Below, piece by piece: positions 7,939 to 16,212 of a DNA stretch of 25,760 nt; position 1 is the first letter of the stretch; each line of letters begins with the position of its first letter. The DNA is taken from the NCBI GenBank assembly GCA_934358495.1, contig CAKRKO010000033.1, positions 1 to 25,760 of the forward strand. The letters run 5' to 3'. Position numbers and translations under genes: made by a program. Below the pieces are notes generated by a model, which did no database searches, was not told where the DNA came from, and saw only the letters and a program-made list of their open reading frames with translations. This stretch comes from an uncultured Eubacterium sp. (GTDB lineage Bacteria > Bacillota > Clostridia > Lachnospirales > Lachnospiraceae).

Positions 7939-8787
7939 TTATTCCATTTCCTCATCGGAAAGTTTGTGGCGGCGGGCATATTCCGTGGGCGGCATCCCCG
8001 TCTGCTTGTGAAACACACGGGAAAAATACAGACTGTTATCAAATCCGACGGATTCCGCAATATCAATCATAGACATTTCGTTGTGGGTCAGCAGATAGCA
8101 GGCCTGCTTGATCCGATATTCACTTAAGTATTCTTTTGGCGATTTTCCAAGTACCGCCTGAAAAGCCCGGCACAGATAACTCCGGCTTAATCCAACATAG
8201 GCAGCCATATCATCAACCGTGATTGGTGAACCATAGTTTGAGGAAATATACTCAATGGTTTTGATCACATAACTTTCTTTTCGACTCAGCTTGTTCTTTT
8301 TTTCTGCCTCCCGCATATAAATAGCAAGAAGCATGTACAAATACCCCGCCATTTCCACAGAATTAATAAAATCATTTCCACGGGTGTTATAAATCTGGTT
8401 CATACGCTGACTGATCTCGCCGCTGTGGATATTGTTGTACGTTACAGGGAAGGACGGCATAAAACGAGTTGCCTTCAAAATAGATGGAGCATCATTTCCG
8501 GTGAATCCAATCCAGGAGTATTCCCAGGGATCTTCCTTGTCAGCATAATACCAGACCTCATGGTTTGGATAAATCAGAAAGGAATCTCCGGCTTTCAGGG
8601 TGTAGAGTTTTCCGTTGCAGTGATAATAGCCCTTGCCGGTCAGAATGTGATGGATCAGGTAGTGGTCTTTTATGCCGGGACCCCAGTGATGATTTGGGTC
8701 ACATTTTTGATGGCCAACATTACAGACAGACAGGGAAAAAAGTTCATATTTGCGTATTTTGTAAGAATCTTTGTAAAAATCACTCAT
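7939..8787 (-). CDS. AraC family transcriptional regulator (MsmR/RafR-like)
   Basis: A DNA-binding regulator of 282 residues. The N-terminal cupin-type sugar-sensing domain is at about residues 15-150 (LIHHILTGKGYYHCNGKLY, KAGDSFLIYPNHEVWYY, PWEYSWIGFTG). The C-terminal double helix-turn-helix is at about 180-280 (VDDMAAYVGLSRSYLCRAF, then IDIAESVGFDNSLYFSRVF and a PPTEYARRH end). The YSWIGFTG-type sensor is typical of regulators of raffinose, melibiose or other galactoside genes. The start is the ATG at 8787; a GTG 15 nt upstream is in frame, but the GGAGGG site overlaps those codons. It is divergent from galK across 236 bp, so it probably controls the gal genes and itself. It has no intrinsic terminator; repeat copy C follows. 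Confidence 0.92.
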   Translation of the reverse strand: MSDFYKDSYKIRKYELFSLSVCNVGHQKCDPNHHWGPGIKDHYLIHHILTGKGYYHCNGKLYTLKAGDSFLIYPNHEVWYYADKEDPWEYSWIGFTGNDAPSILKATRFMPSFPVTYNNIHSGEISQRMNQIYNTRGNDFINSVEMAGYLYMLLAIYMREAEKKNKLSRKESYVIKTIEYISSNYGSPITVDDMAAYVGLSRSYLCRAFQAVLGKSPKEYLSEYRIKQACYLLTHNEMSMIDIAESVGFDNSLYFSRVFHKQTGMPPTEYARRHKLSDEEME

Positions 8788-8811
8788 TTTCTTGCCCTCC
8801 ACATTAAAATC

Positions 8812-8856
8812 AGATTAACATAAAATATGTAAAAAAACAACATTTTTACATATTTT
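8812..8856. promoter_or_regulatory. Inverted-repeat operator candidate overlapping the araC-type promoter
   Basis: A perfect 14-bp inverted repeat, AAAATATGTAAAAA (8822-8835) with TTTTTACATATTTT (8843-8856), separated by 7 nt, in the araC/galK divergent gap. On the minus strand TTGTTT (8840-8835) and TAATCT (8817-8812), 17 nt apart, form a plausible promoter for the regulator. The palindrome therefore covers its -35 region, which suggests autoregulation or dual control. Confidence 0.5.
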
Positions 8857-8953
8857 GCACACATTTCCACATAGGAATTTAGCAAGAAAGAAAGTAAAAT
8901 GAAACTATCAGCGGCAGAGCAAAAGATGAGATGCACTGTGGCAGGAACAAGTG

Positions 8954-8968
8954 ATGCAAGCGGATCGT
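8954..8968 (+). promoter_or_regulatory. Possible cre (CcpA) site upstream of galK
   Basis: ATGCAAGCGGATCGT matches the catabolite-response consensus WTGNAARCGNWWNCA except at its last two positions, 56 nt before the galK start. This is a weak match judged by eye; no good sigma-A promoter for galK was found beside it. Confidence 0.3.
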
Positions 8969-9023
8969 GAATGTCCGTTTAGTGATAACAAAAATAACAA
9001 GAAGAAACAGATGGAGGGGTTCG

Positions 9024-10193
9024 ATGAAAGAGCAGTTATTAAAAGAGTTCAAAGAAAAATTTGGCAGTGAAGGCGATATTCGCAGCTATTTTGCACCGGG
9101 CAGAGTAAATCTGATCGGTGAGCATACCGATTACAATGGCGGACATGTATTTCCATGTGCACTGACTATCGGTACTTATGCAATCGTAAGAAAACGTGAA
9201 GACCGCAACTTCCGTTTTTATTCTACAAACTTTGAGAGCCTTGGTGTGATCGAGGCAAGCCTTGATAATCTGAAATATGACAAAGCTCTGGACTGGACAA
9301 ACTATCCGTTGGGAGTTGTGTGGGCTTTCATTGAGAAAGGATATCCGGTAGATTATGGTTTCGATATGCTGTTATTCGGTAATATTCCGAACGGCTCCGG
9401 ACTTTCTTCTTCTGCTTCTGTAGAAGTTGTAACCGGTGTGGCACTGCGTGATCTCTTTGGATACGATGATATTTCTATGATCGACATCGCATTATTCGGA
9501 CAGTATTCCGAGAATAATTTCAACGGCGTTAACTGTGGTATCATGGATCAGTTCGCAATCGCAATGGGAAAAAAAGATCAGGCCATCTTCTTGGATACCA
9601 GTGATCTTTCCTATACATATGCACCGATCAAACTGGCAGATGAAAAAATTGTAATTGCATGCAGCAACAAAAAACGTGGTCTTGGCGATTCCAAATACAA
9701 CGAACGCCGTGCAGAGTGCGAGAAAGCTCTGGAAGAACTTCAGACAAAACTTGATATCAAAGCACTTGGTGAACTTTCCGAGGAAGAATTTGAGGCAAAC
9801 AAAGATCTGATCAAGAGCGAAGTACGTCAGCGTCGTGCAAAACATGCTGTTTACGAGAATCAGCGTACTTTAAAAGCAGTAGAGGCATTGAAAGCAGGAA
9901 ACCTGGGCGAGTTCGGAAAACTGATGAACGCTTCTCACGTATCTCTGCGTGACGATTATGAAGTAACCGGTATCGAACTTGATACACTGGTTGAGAATGC
10001 ATGGGAGCAGGAAGGCGTTATCGGTTCCCGTATGACAGGCGCAGGTTTCGGCGGTTGTACCGTAAGTATTGTAAAAACAGACTGCGTAGATAAATTTATC
10101 GAGAACGTTGGAAAGGCATATCTTGAGAAAATTGGTTATGCAGCAGATTTCTATGTCGTAGAGATCGGCGACGGTGGAAGAGTTTTAGAGTAA
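9024..10193 (+). CDS. galK: Galactokinase
   Basis: Phosphorylates alpha-D-galactose at C1 with ATP, the entry to the Leloir pathway; cytoplasmic. The product has 389 residues (family about 385-395). GHMP-kinase motifs in order are the galactokinase signature GRVNLIGEHTDYNGG (about residues 26-40), the ATP-binding loop NGSGLSSSASVEV, the catalytic Asp region NCGIMDQFA, and the C-terminal MTGAGFGGCTVSI. An upstream in-frame ATG at 8967 would add 19 basic residues lacking family similarity, and GGAGGGG at 9013-9019 supports the ATG at 9024. It is first in the galK-galT-galE operon, downstream of the divergent AraC gene. Confidence 0.97.
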   Translation: MKEQLLKEFKEKFGSEGDIRSYFAPGRVNLIGEHTDYNGGHVFPCALTIGTYAIVRKREDRNFRFYSTNFESLGVIEASLDNLKYDKALDWTNYPLGVVWAFIEKGYPVDYGFDMLLFGNIPNGSGLSSSASVEVVTGVALRDLFGYDDISMIDIALFGQYSENNFNGVNCGIMDQFAIAMGKKDQAIFLDTSDLSYTYAPIKLADEKIVIACSNKKRGLGDSKYNERRAECEKALEELQTKLDIKALGELSEEEFEANKDLIKSEVRQRRAKHAVYENQRTLKAVEALKAGNLGEFGKLMNASHVSLRDDYEVTGIELDTLVENAWEQEGVIGSRMTGAGFGGCTVSIVKTDCVDKFIENVGKAYLEKIGYAADFYVVEIGDGGRVLE

Positions 10194-10207
10194 TAAGGTA
10201 ATAACAT

Positions 10208-10256
10208 GATGCCAGAATTGTGGAAGTACGAAGTACGGAACAATTCGTATGGCATC
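10208..10256 (+). other. Long hairpin in the galK-galT spacer
   Basis: GATGCCA (10208-10214) pairs with TGGCATC (10250-10256), and GAATTGT (10215-10221) with ACAATTC (10240-10246), leaving a 3-nt bulge. The apex contains GTAC-GAA-GTAC. The stem of at least 14 bp starts 14 nt after galK and has no U-run. It may be an mRNA-stability or processing element inside the operon. Confidence 0.65.
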
Positions 10257-10303
10257 TTATAATCCCAACATCATAGCATGCGTCATGAGGAGGAGCATAC
10301 GAA

Positions 10304-11800
10304 ATGTCTGATTTATACGTAGCAAGACTGGTACGGTACGGACTGGAGTCCGGTCTGATCCCGGAGGAGGAGCGGATTTACAGCACGAACCAGATTCTTG
10401 AGGTAATGAAAAAAGATGATTATGAGGCACCGACAGCCGAAGAAGTCGGCACAGAGATTGATCTGGCAGATACATTGAACCATCTGTTAGATGAGGCTTT
10501 AGAAAGTGGCGTGTTAGAAGACGGCGGTGTCGTATCCAGAGATCTGTTTGATACAAAACTGATGAACTGCCTGACTCCGCGTCCGGCTCAGGTCATTGCA
10601 AAATTCCGGGAGGATTATGCAGAAGATCCGAAGAAAGCCACAGATGATTACTATAACTTCAGTGTGGCAACAAACTACATCCGCAAGGACCGTATCGCGA
10701 AAGACCGCCGCTGGAAAGTACCGTCTGAGTATGGTGAGATTGATATTACCATCAATTTAAGCAAGCCGGAGAAAGATCCGAAAGCCATTGCGGCAGCAAA
10801 ACTGGCAAAACAGTCTGCATACCCGAAATGCCAGCTCTGCGTGGAAAACGAAGGTTACGCAGGACGTTTGAATCATCCGGCACGTCAGAATCACCGTATC
10901 ATTCCGATTACCATCAATGGTGGAAACTGGGGCTTCCAGTATTCTCCGTATGTATATTATAACGAGCACTGCATTGTATTTAACGGAGAACACACACCGA
11001 TGAAGATCGAACGTGCGACATTCCGTAAACTGTTTGACTTTGTAAAACAGTTCCCACACTATTTTCTGGGATCTAATGCAGACCTGCCAATCGTTGGCGG
11101 TTCTATCTTAAGCCATGATCATTTCCAGGGCGGACATTATACCTTTGCTATGGAAAAAGCAGAGTTTGAGAAAATGATCACAATCCCTGGTTTTGAAGAT
11201 GTGGAAGCCGGAATCGTACACTGGCCGTTATCTGTCATCCGTATCAGAAGCAATGACGATGAGAGACTGGTGGAACTGGCAGATCATATTTTAAAAGCAT
11301 GGCGTGGATATACCGATGAGGAGGCATTTGTTTTTGCAGAGACAGACGGGGAACCGCACAATACTATCACACCGATCGCACGTATGCGTGACGGAAAATA
11401 TGAGCTGGATCTGGCACTGCGTAACAATATCACCACAGAGGAATGCCCGCTTGGTGTATATCATCCGCATGCAGAACTGCATCACATCAAAAAAGAAAAC
11501 ATCGGTCTGATCGAGGTTATGGGACTTGCAGTCTTACCGGCCCGTCTGAAAAATGAGATGGATGTACTGGCTGAGTATATTCTGGAAAGTAAGGATATCC
11601 GTTCCAACGAAACAATTGAGAAACATGCAGACTGGGTAGAAGCGTTCCGTGATCAGTATACATTTACAAAAGAAAATGTGGAAGAAATTCTGCAGCAGGA
11701 GATCGGAAAAGTATTTGTAAAAGTTCTGGAAGATGCCGGTGTATACAAATGCACCGAAGAAGGAAGAAAAGCATTTGACAGATTTGTTTCAGTTTTATAA
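10304..11800 (+). CDS. galT: UTP-hexose-1-phosphate uridylyltransferase, class II GalT
   Basis: Transfers UMP from UDP-glucose to galactose-1-phosphate, giving UDP-galactose and glucose-1-phosphate. The 498-residue length and sequence (YVARLVRYGLESGLIPEEE start, RPAQVIAKF, NHPARQNHRIIPI, GGSILSHDHFQGG, PLGVYHPHAELHHIKKENIG) are those of the Firmicutes class II enzyme, not the roughly 350-residue class I form. The HDHFQGG histidines are the presumed nucleotidyl-transfer site by analogy with the HIT-like fold. GAGGAGGAG lies 7 nt before the ATG. It is flanked by galK and galE, each spacer carrying a long RNA stem. Confidence 0.96.
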   Translation: MSDLYVARLVRYGLESGLIPEEERIYSTNQILEVMKKDDYEAPTAEEVGTEIDLADTLNHLLDEALESGVLEDGGVVSRDLFDTKLMNCLTPRPAQVIAKFREDYAEDPKKATDDYYNFSVATNYIRKDRIAKDRRWKVPSEYGEIDITINLSKPEKDPKAIAAAKLAKQSAYPKCQLCVENEGYAGRLNHPARQNHRIIPITINGGNWGFQYSPYVYYNEHCIVFNGEHTPMKIERATFRKLFDFVKQFPHYFLGSNADLPIVGGSILSHDHFQGGHYTFAMEKAEFEKMITIPGFEDVEAGIVHWPLSVIRIRSNDDERLVELADHILKAWRGYTDEEAFVFAETDGEPHNTITPIARMRDGKYELDLALRNNITTEECPLGVYHPHAELHHIKKENIGLIEVMGLAVLPARLKNEMDVLAEYILESKDIRSNETIEKHADWVEAFRDQYTFTKENVEEILQQEIGKVFVKVLEDAGVYKCTEEGRKAFDRFVSVL

Positions 11801-11821
11801 AATTGTAACTGTTCAGAAATG

Positions 11822-11922
11822 GTCAGATTTGAACGAACTCTTTGAGTGAGGGATACTTCTTGAACTTTGTTCAAGAAGGGCGCATGAATAGATGTTTTAT
11901 GCCTAAAAAGAAGAAGTCTGAC
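11822..11922 (+). other. Folded galT-galE intergenic element
   Basis: An outer 9-bp stem (11822-11830 with 11914-11922, one G-U) encloses a perfect 10-bp hairpin, CTTCTTGAAC-TTT-GTTCAAGAAG (11856-11878). It also encloses a second hairpin pairing GCATGAA (11882-11888) with TTTATGC (11896-11902), and a weak ACTC-TTT-GAGT stem (11837-11847). The layout resembles the purF-purB element, though no sequence match is evident. It ends 25 nt before the galE start; no U-run. Confidence 0.55.
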
Positions 11923-11947
11923 TTGCATAAATTTAGGAGGTAAAGAT

Positions 11948-12964
11948 ATGCATATTTTAGTAACCGGAGGCGCCGGCTATATCGGCAGCCATACATGTGT
12001 GGAACTGTTAAACGCAGGCTATGAAGTAACTGTAGTAGATAATCTGTACAATTCCAGTAAGAAAGCCCTGGACCGTGTACAGGAGATTACCGGAAAAACA
12101 CTGAAATTCTATGAAGCAGATATTCTTGACAGAGATGCCATGAATAAGATTTTTGATGAAAATACATTTGAAGCTGTTATTCACTTCGCTGGATTAAAAG
12201 CAGTCGGTGAGTCCGTTGCAAAACCGATTGAGTATTATCAGAATAACATTGGCGGAACACTGGTGCTGACAGATGTTATGCGTAACCACGGCTGCAAGAA
12301 TATTATCTTCAGTTCTTCCGCAACAGTATACGGTGATCCGGCTATGATCCCAATCACAGAGGAGTGCCCGAAAGGAACCTGCACAAACCCATATGGCTGG
12401 ACAAAGAGCATGTTAGAGCAGATTCTGACTGACATCCATACTTCTGATCCGGAGTGGAACGTTGTATTACTTCGCTACTTTAATCCGATCGGAGCGCACA
12501 AGAGCGGCATGATCGGTGAAGACCCGAAAGGTATCCCAAACAATCTGCTTCCTTATGTGGCACAGGTTGCAATTGGTAAATTAGAGTGTCTTGGCGTATT
12601 CGGTGATGATTATGATACACCGGATGGAACTGGTGTACGTGATTACATCCACGTAGTAGATCTGGCAGTAGGCCACGTAAAAGCGGTTGAAAAACTGGCT
12701 GACAAAGACGGTGTATCTATCTACAACCTTGGAACAGGACATGGATACAGCGTACTTCAGGTAGTTCATGCCTTTGAGAAAGCATGCGGTCATGCAATTA
12801 ATTATGCAATTAAACCGCGTCGTCCGGGCGATATTGCAATGTGCTACTGTGATCCTGCAAAAGCAAAAAGAGAGCTTGGCTGGGAGGCTCAGTACGGCAT
12901 TGAGGATATGTGTGCTGATTCCTGGAGATGGCAGAGCCAGAATCCGAACGGATATGCTGACTGA
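11948..12964 (+). CDS. galE: UDP-glucose 4-epimerase
   Basis: Interconverts UDP-galactose and UDP-glucose with bound NAD+, closing the Leloir cycle. This is a 338-residue short-chain dehydrogenase/reductase with the Rossmann motif GGAGYIG (residues 7-13), the catalytic Ser in FSSSATVYG (about 122-124), the Tyr149/Lys153 pair in NPYGWTKSMLE, and the family's LRYFNPIGAHKSG, VRDYIHVVDLA and YNLGTGHGYSVLQVV segments. TAGGAGGT lies just upstream of the ATG. It is third in the gal operon; the next gene starts 16 nt after its stop, which ties an uncharacterised membrane protein and an AraC regulator to this transcript. Confidence 0.97.
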   Translation: MHILVTGGAGYIGSHTCVELLNAGYEVTVVDNLYNSSKKALDRVQEITGKTLKFYEADILDRDAMNKIFDENTFEAVIHFAGLKAVGESVAKPIEYYQNNIGGTLVLTDVMRNHGCKNIIFSSSATVYGDPAMIPITEECPKGTCTNPYGWTKSMLEQILTDIHTSDPEWNVVLLRYFNPIGAHKSGMIGEDPKGIPNNLLPYVAQVAIGKLECLGVFGDDYDTPDGTGVRDYIHVVDLAVGHVKAVEKLADKDGVSIYNLGTGHGYSVLQVVHAFEKACGHAINYAIKPRRPGDIAMCYCDPAKAKRELGWEAQYGIEDMCADSWRWQSQNPNGYAD

Positions 12965-12980
12965 AAGGGCATTTGACTGA

Positions 12981-13493
12981 ATGAATGATTATAGGATAAC
13001 ACAGCAGGTGAAACGAAAAGCCAAACCATTTGCAAAAGTACTGTCTGTTATGATGGTAGTACTGTCTGTAGTGATGGTCATTCTGGCCATTATATTTGAC
13101 ACTGGACTGATGCTGCCGGCTTTTCTGCTTGCCGTGCTGTATTATGTTTTTTCTATCAATGGTGATAAAGAATACGAATATACAATGGAAAACGGTACGC
13201 TGACTATCGATGTGATCCATGGGAAACGCCGCCGCAAGACTGCACACACGCTGATGCTGAAAGATATTGAAGTGATTGCGCCAAACTGGCATGAGGCAGT
13301 TGCAAAATACCGTAAGAATGGTGGAACAGAGAGTGTGAAGAAGTATGACTATACTTCCTATGAAGATGACATTCCGTACTATACCATGATTACGTATGAA
13401 GACAATAAGAAAATCAAGTTGCTTCTGGACCTGAACAATAGTATGCTGGAGGCAATCAAACGTGTTTATCCACAGAAGGTATATATGCAATGA
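12981..13493 (+). CDS. Small membrane protein with a PH-like cytoplasmic tail (DUF6106-like)
   Basis: A 170-residue protein of unknown function. Residues about 18-39 and 43-58 form two hydrophobic segments (KVLSVMMVVLSVVMVILAII and LPAFLLAVLYYVF). The rest is a soluble beta-rich region (EYEYTMENGTLTIDVIHGKR, KDIEVIAPNW, TMITYEDNKKIKLLLDLNN) ending in a helix (MLEAIKRVYP). This resembles bacterial PH-like membrane-anchored domains and small Lachnospiraceae proteins I recall as DUF6106; the family name is from memory and uncertain. It begins 16 nt after galE and overlaps the downstream AraC gene by 4 nt (ATGA), so it is translationally coupled to a regulator. A role in the gal operon is only inferred from position. 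Confidence 0.8.
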   Translation: MNDYRITQQVKRKAKPFAKVLSVMMVVLSVVMVILAIIFDTGLMLPAFLLAVLYYVFSINGDKEYEYTMENGTLTIDVIHGKRRRKTAHTLMLKDIEVIAPNWHEAVAKYRKNGGTESVKKYDYTSYEDDIPYYTMITYEDNKKIKLLLDLNNSMLEAIKRVYPQKVYMQ

Positions 13494-14425
13494 AAAAAGC
13501 AAAAGATAAAGTGGAATTACGTTATTATGATATTAAGCAGGAGCATTTTCTGATCGCACTGCAAAATCGAAACTGGCAGAATAAATATCAGACGGAAGCG
13601 GACAGCCTGCATTTCCATAACCTGCTGGAAATTGGTGTTTGTATGCAGGGGCATGGAACCATGCGCCTGGAGGATAAGGTGGTTTCGTATGAGGCCGGAA
13701 TGGTAACTGTTATTCCGGCAAATTTTCCGCATAATACAATCCCACGGGGAGATGCCGGTAATACATGGTCCTATCTGTTTGTGGATCCGGAGAAAGTTCT
13801 TGCGGCATTTTATCCTGATGATATTTTGCTTCAGCAGAAACTTCTGGAACATATTAACCGACAGACATTTCTTGGAAAAGAGACAGAAGTACCAAACTTG
13901 AAAAATGTGATCACCTGTATTTTAAACGAAATGAATCATACACCAGAATTTTATCGGGAGTGTGTACGGGGATTGTCTCTCTCGCTGCTATTGATGATTG
14001 CGCGGTTGAATTCAAAAAAAGATATCGGGCAGGAGATGTTGCGTCAGAAAAACGGATTTGATCAGATTCGCCCGGCGTTGGAATATATCAGAGATAAATA
14101 TGCTACGCCGATGAAGATTGCGGAGATTGCGTCTGTGTGTCATATGAGTGAGTCTCATTTTCGGCGTCTGTTTGAGGAAAACCTCGGTATGACACCGGTA
14201 GAATATCTGAATCAGGTGCGGATTAAAAAAGCCTGTGACCTGATTCGCAAGACAGGATATTCCATGGAAGAGATTGCTGTAAAAGTGGGATTTTCCACGA
14301 CATCTACGTTTAATCGGAATTTCAAACGGATCATAGGAACTTCGCCATATCACTGGAAAAAATCGCCGGAAAATTTTGAAACCAGATTGGCAGATTTTAA
14401 TATTTTGGTGGAAAAAGGCTGGTAA
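13490..14425 (+). CDS. AraC family transcriptional regulator
   Basis: A 311-residue regulator with an N-terminal cupin domain (HFHNLLEIGVCMQGHGTMRL, YEAGMVTVIPANFPHN, about residues 35-100). The C-terminal AraC helix-turn-helix pair is at about 200-290 (MKIAEIASVCHMSESHFRRL, MEEIAVKVGFSTTSTFNRNF, GTSPYHWKK). It starts inside the stop of the membrane-protein gene (ATGA overlap) and is the last gene before a bidirectional-looking terminator. The next gene is the sugar-binding lipoprotein of the ABC importer, whose promoter has a weak -35, as expected if it needs an activator. This protein is the best candidate for that activator; the assignment is by position only. Confidence 0.92.
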   Translation: MKKAKDKVELRYYDIKQEHFLIALQNRNWQNKYQTEADSLHFHNLLEIGVCMQGHGTMRLEDKVVSYEAGMVTVIPANFPHNTIPRGDAGNTWSYLFVDPEKVLAAFYPDDILLQQKLLEHINRQTFLGKETEVPNLKNVITCILNEMNHTPEFYRECVRGLSLSLLLMIARLNSKKDIGQEMLRQKNGFDQIRPALEYIRDKYATPMKIAEIASVCHMSESHFRRLFEENLGMTPVEYLNQVRIKKACDLIRKTGYSMEEIAVKVGFSTTSTFNRNFKRIIGTSPYHWKKSPENFETRLADFNILVEKGW

Positions 14426-14449
14426 TTGGAAAAATAACGAAAAAAAGAG

Positions 14450-14509
14450 GAATCATATGTGTAAAAAAGTGTGAAAAAGCATTTTTTGCATATGATTCTT
14501 TTTTCCTTT
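14450..14509 (+). terminator. Terminator ending the gal operon
   Basis: A 10-bp perfect stem, GAATCATATG (14450-14459) with CATATGATTC (14489-14498), extended inward by an A-run pairing with a T-run and followed by TTTTTTCCTTTT. The A-rich 5' flank means it could also work on the other strand. Confidence 0.8.
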
Positions 14510-14513
14510 TATA

Positions 14514-14527
14514 GATACCATCTGGTA
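14514..14527 (+). promoter_or_regulatory. CCATCTGG dyad, copy 1 (upstream of the importer operon)
   Basis: TACC-ATCT-GGTA, a 5-bp-arm dyad. The same core CCATCTGG, with different but still complementary flanks, occurs at 18102-18117 upstream of the GH42 gene. It could be a shared regulator site; two copies are weak evidence. Confidence 0.35.
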
Positions 14528-14533
14528 ATTGGT

Positions 14534-14737
14534 AAAACTATCGAAAAGGATTCCTAAAAAGTTCGTGAAAAAAACGAAAAAATGAAAGAATATGTATGAA
14601 ACAGAAGAAAAAATGCAAAAAAAGTAAAAAAAGAAAGTATAAAACGTTAAAAAATATGCAAAGTGACTATGAAAAGTTAAAAATGCGTGGAATGTGAAAA
14701 AAAATGCTCACAACACTATATATGTGTATAGTATAAT
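14534..14737 (+). promoter_or_regulatory. Phased A-tract region and -10 box upstream of the sugar ABC operon
   Basis: From 14534 to 14704 there are about fourteen A-tracts of 4-8 nt, many centred 9-13 nt apart (for example 14608-14613, 14617-14623, 14626-14632, 14641-14644, 14649-14654). That pattern predicts intrinsically bent DNA. A perfect TATAAT is at 14732-14737, about 90 nt before the binding-protein ATG, with no recognisable -35 hexamer 16-18 nt upstream. Together this suggests an activator-dependent promoter. No gene is seen in 14426-14830. Confidence 0.5.
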
Positions 14738-14830
14738 ATGTACATCTTGATGCAGGAGACATAACATAATTTGATTAATATGAACAAATGAGTTTTACGC
14801 ATCAGAAGTATTTCATGAGGAGGAGAAAAC

Positions 14831-16171
14831 ATGAAAAAGAAAGTAATTTCACTTATGCTGGTTGGAGCTATGGTAGCTTCTATGGCAGCATGCGGAAGCA
14901 ATGGTGGTAGCGACAACGCAGCAAAAGGTAACACATCCGCAACAGAAGAAGGCGGAGCAAGCGAGGGTGGCAACACATTAACAGTTTGGACATGGGATCC
15001 GGCATTCAACATTCCAGCTATCGAAGAAGCTGGAAGAATGTACAAAGAGGATATGGGACATTCTGATTTCAACCTTAAAGTAGTTGAGACATTGTCCGAA
15101 GACTGCGAGAAAAAACTTATTTCTGCAGCTCAGTCCGGAGACCTTTCTACATTACCGGATATCGTTCTGATGCAGGATAACTCCTACCAGAAATTCGTAT
15201 CCATTTATCCAGAAGCTTTCACAGATCTGACAGATTCCGGAATTGATTTCTCACAGTTTGCAGCTGGTAAGCTTTCCTACTCTACAGTAGATGGAAAGAA
15301 CTACGGTGTTCCGTTTGATAACGGTGCTGTAATCGGTGCTTACAGAACAGATATTCTTGAAGAAGCTGGATATACAGTTGCAGATCTGACAGATATTGAC
15401 TGGAATCAGTTTATCGAAATCGGTAAAGCTGTAAAAGAGAAAACTGGCAAATACATCTTATCAGGACAGGCTGATTCTCCGGATATGATCATGGAGATGC
15501 TTCAGTCAGCAGGAGCTTCCCTCTTTGATGAAGATGGAAAACCGGCTATGACAGACAATGATGCATTAAAAGAGTGTATCGAAATCTACAAAACAATGGT
15601 AGAAGAGGGTATCTACTACGAAGTAAACAGCTGGGATGAGTATGTAACATCTATTACAGGTGGTTCTACTTGTGGTGTTATCAATGGTAACTGGATTTCT
15701 GCTACAATCATGGGTATGAAAGATACAGAAGGCAAATGGGAAATTACAAATATGCCGAAATTAGTTAAGACACCTAATGCAACAAACTACTCTAATAACG
15801 GTGGTTCTTCCTGGTATATTACACAAAACTGCAAGAACAAAGATCTGGCAATTGACTTCTTAAAGAGCACATTTGCTGGAAGCACAGAGTTCTATGATAA
15901 TGTTCTTAAACAGACAGGCGCAATCGCTACATATGCACCGGCAGCTAATTCTGAAGCTTATGCTCAGGAGGTACCGTTCTATAACAACCAGCAGATCTAC
16001 AAAACAATCGTAGATTACTCTGTTAAGACACCGACAAACAATACAAGCCCATACTACTATGATGGACGTAATGCAATCGGTACACAGATTCAGAACATTA
16101 TTCAGGGTGCAGATGTTGATTCTGCTATCGCAGATGCTCAGGCAGAAGTAGAATTTACAATGAGTGAGTAA
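14831..16171 (+). CDS. Sugar ABC transporter solute-binding lipoprotein
   Basis: The extracytoplasmic receptor that captures an oligosaccharide and delivers it to the adjacent permeases. The product has 446 residues. The signal peptide (KKKVISLMLVGAMVASMAA) ends in lipobox SMAAC, so Cys21 is lipidated and the protein is tethered to the outer face of the membrane. A Gly/Ser/Asn-rich linker follows, then the bacterial extracellular solute-binding family 1 fold (LTVWTWDPAFN start, PDIVLMQDNSY, KNYGVPFDNG, GVINGNWIS, NGGSSWYITQNCKNKDLAIDFL). The start has GAGGAGGAG 8 nt upstream. It is first in the operon, with its own A-tract promoter region. The class is that of lactose, maltose and galacto-oligosaccharide binders; the GH42 and gal neighbours favour a beta-galactoside, by inference. 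Confidence 0.92.
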   Translation: MKKKVISLMLVGAMVASMAACGSNGGSDNAAKGNTSATEEGGASEGGNTLTVWTWDPAFNIPAIEEAGRMYKEDMGHSDFNLKVVETLSEDCEKKLISAAQSGDLSTLPDIVLMQDNSYQKFVSIYPEAFTDLTDSGIDFSQFAAGKLSYSTVDGKNYGVPFDNGAVIGAYRTDILEEAGYTVADLTDIDWNQFIEIGKAVKEKTGKYILSGQADSPDMIMEMLQSAGASLFDEDGKPAMTDNDALKECIEIYKTMVEEGIYYEVNSWDEYVTSITGGSTCGVINGNWISATIMGMKDTEGKWEITNMPKLVKTPNATNYSNNGGSSWYITQNCKNKDLAIDFLKSTFAGSTEFYDNVLKQTGAIATYAPAANSEAYAQEVPFYNNQQIYKTIVDYSVKTPTNNTSPYYYDGRNAIGTQIQNIIQGADVDSAIADAQAEVEFTMSE

Positions 16172-16212
16172 TCTTATCTGTGAATAGTTACAATTTGATT
16201 TTTTGAAATATG

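Noticed and set aside
12810..13502. A 230-codon minus-strand frame opposite galE and the small membrane protein gene
   Set aside because: His/Gln/Cys-rich, low-complexity translation that spans two real plus-strand genes; no start signals.
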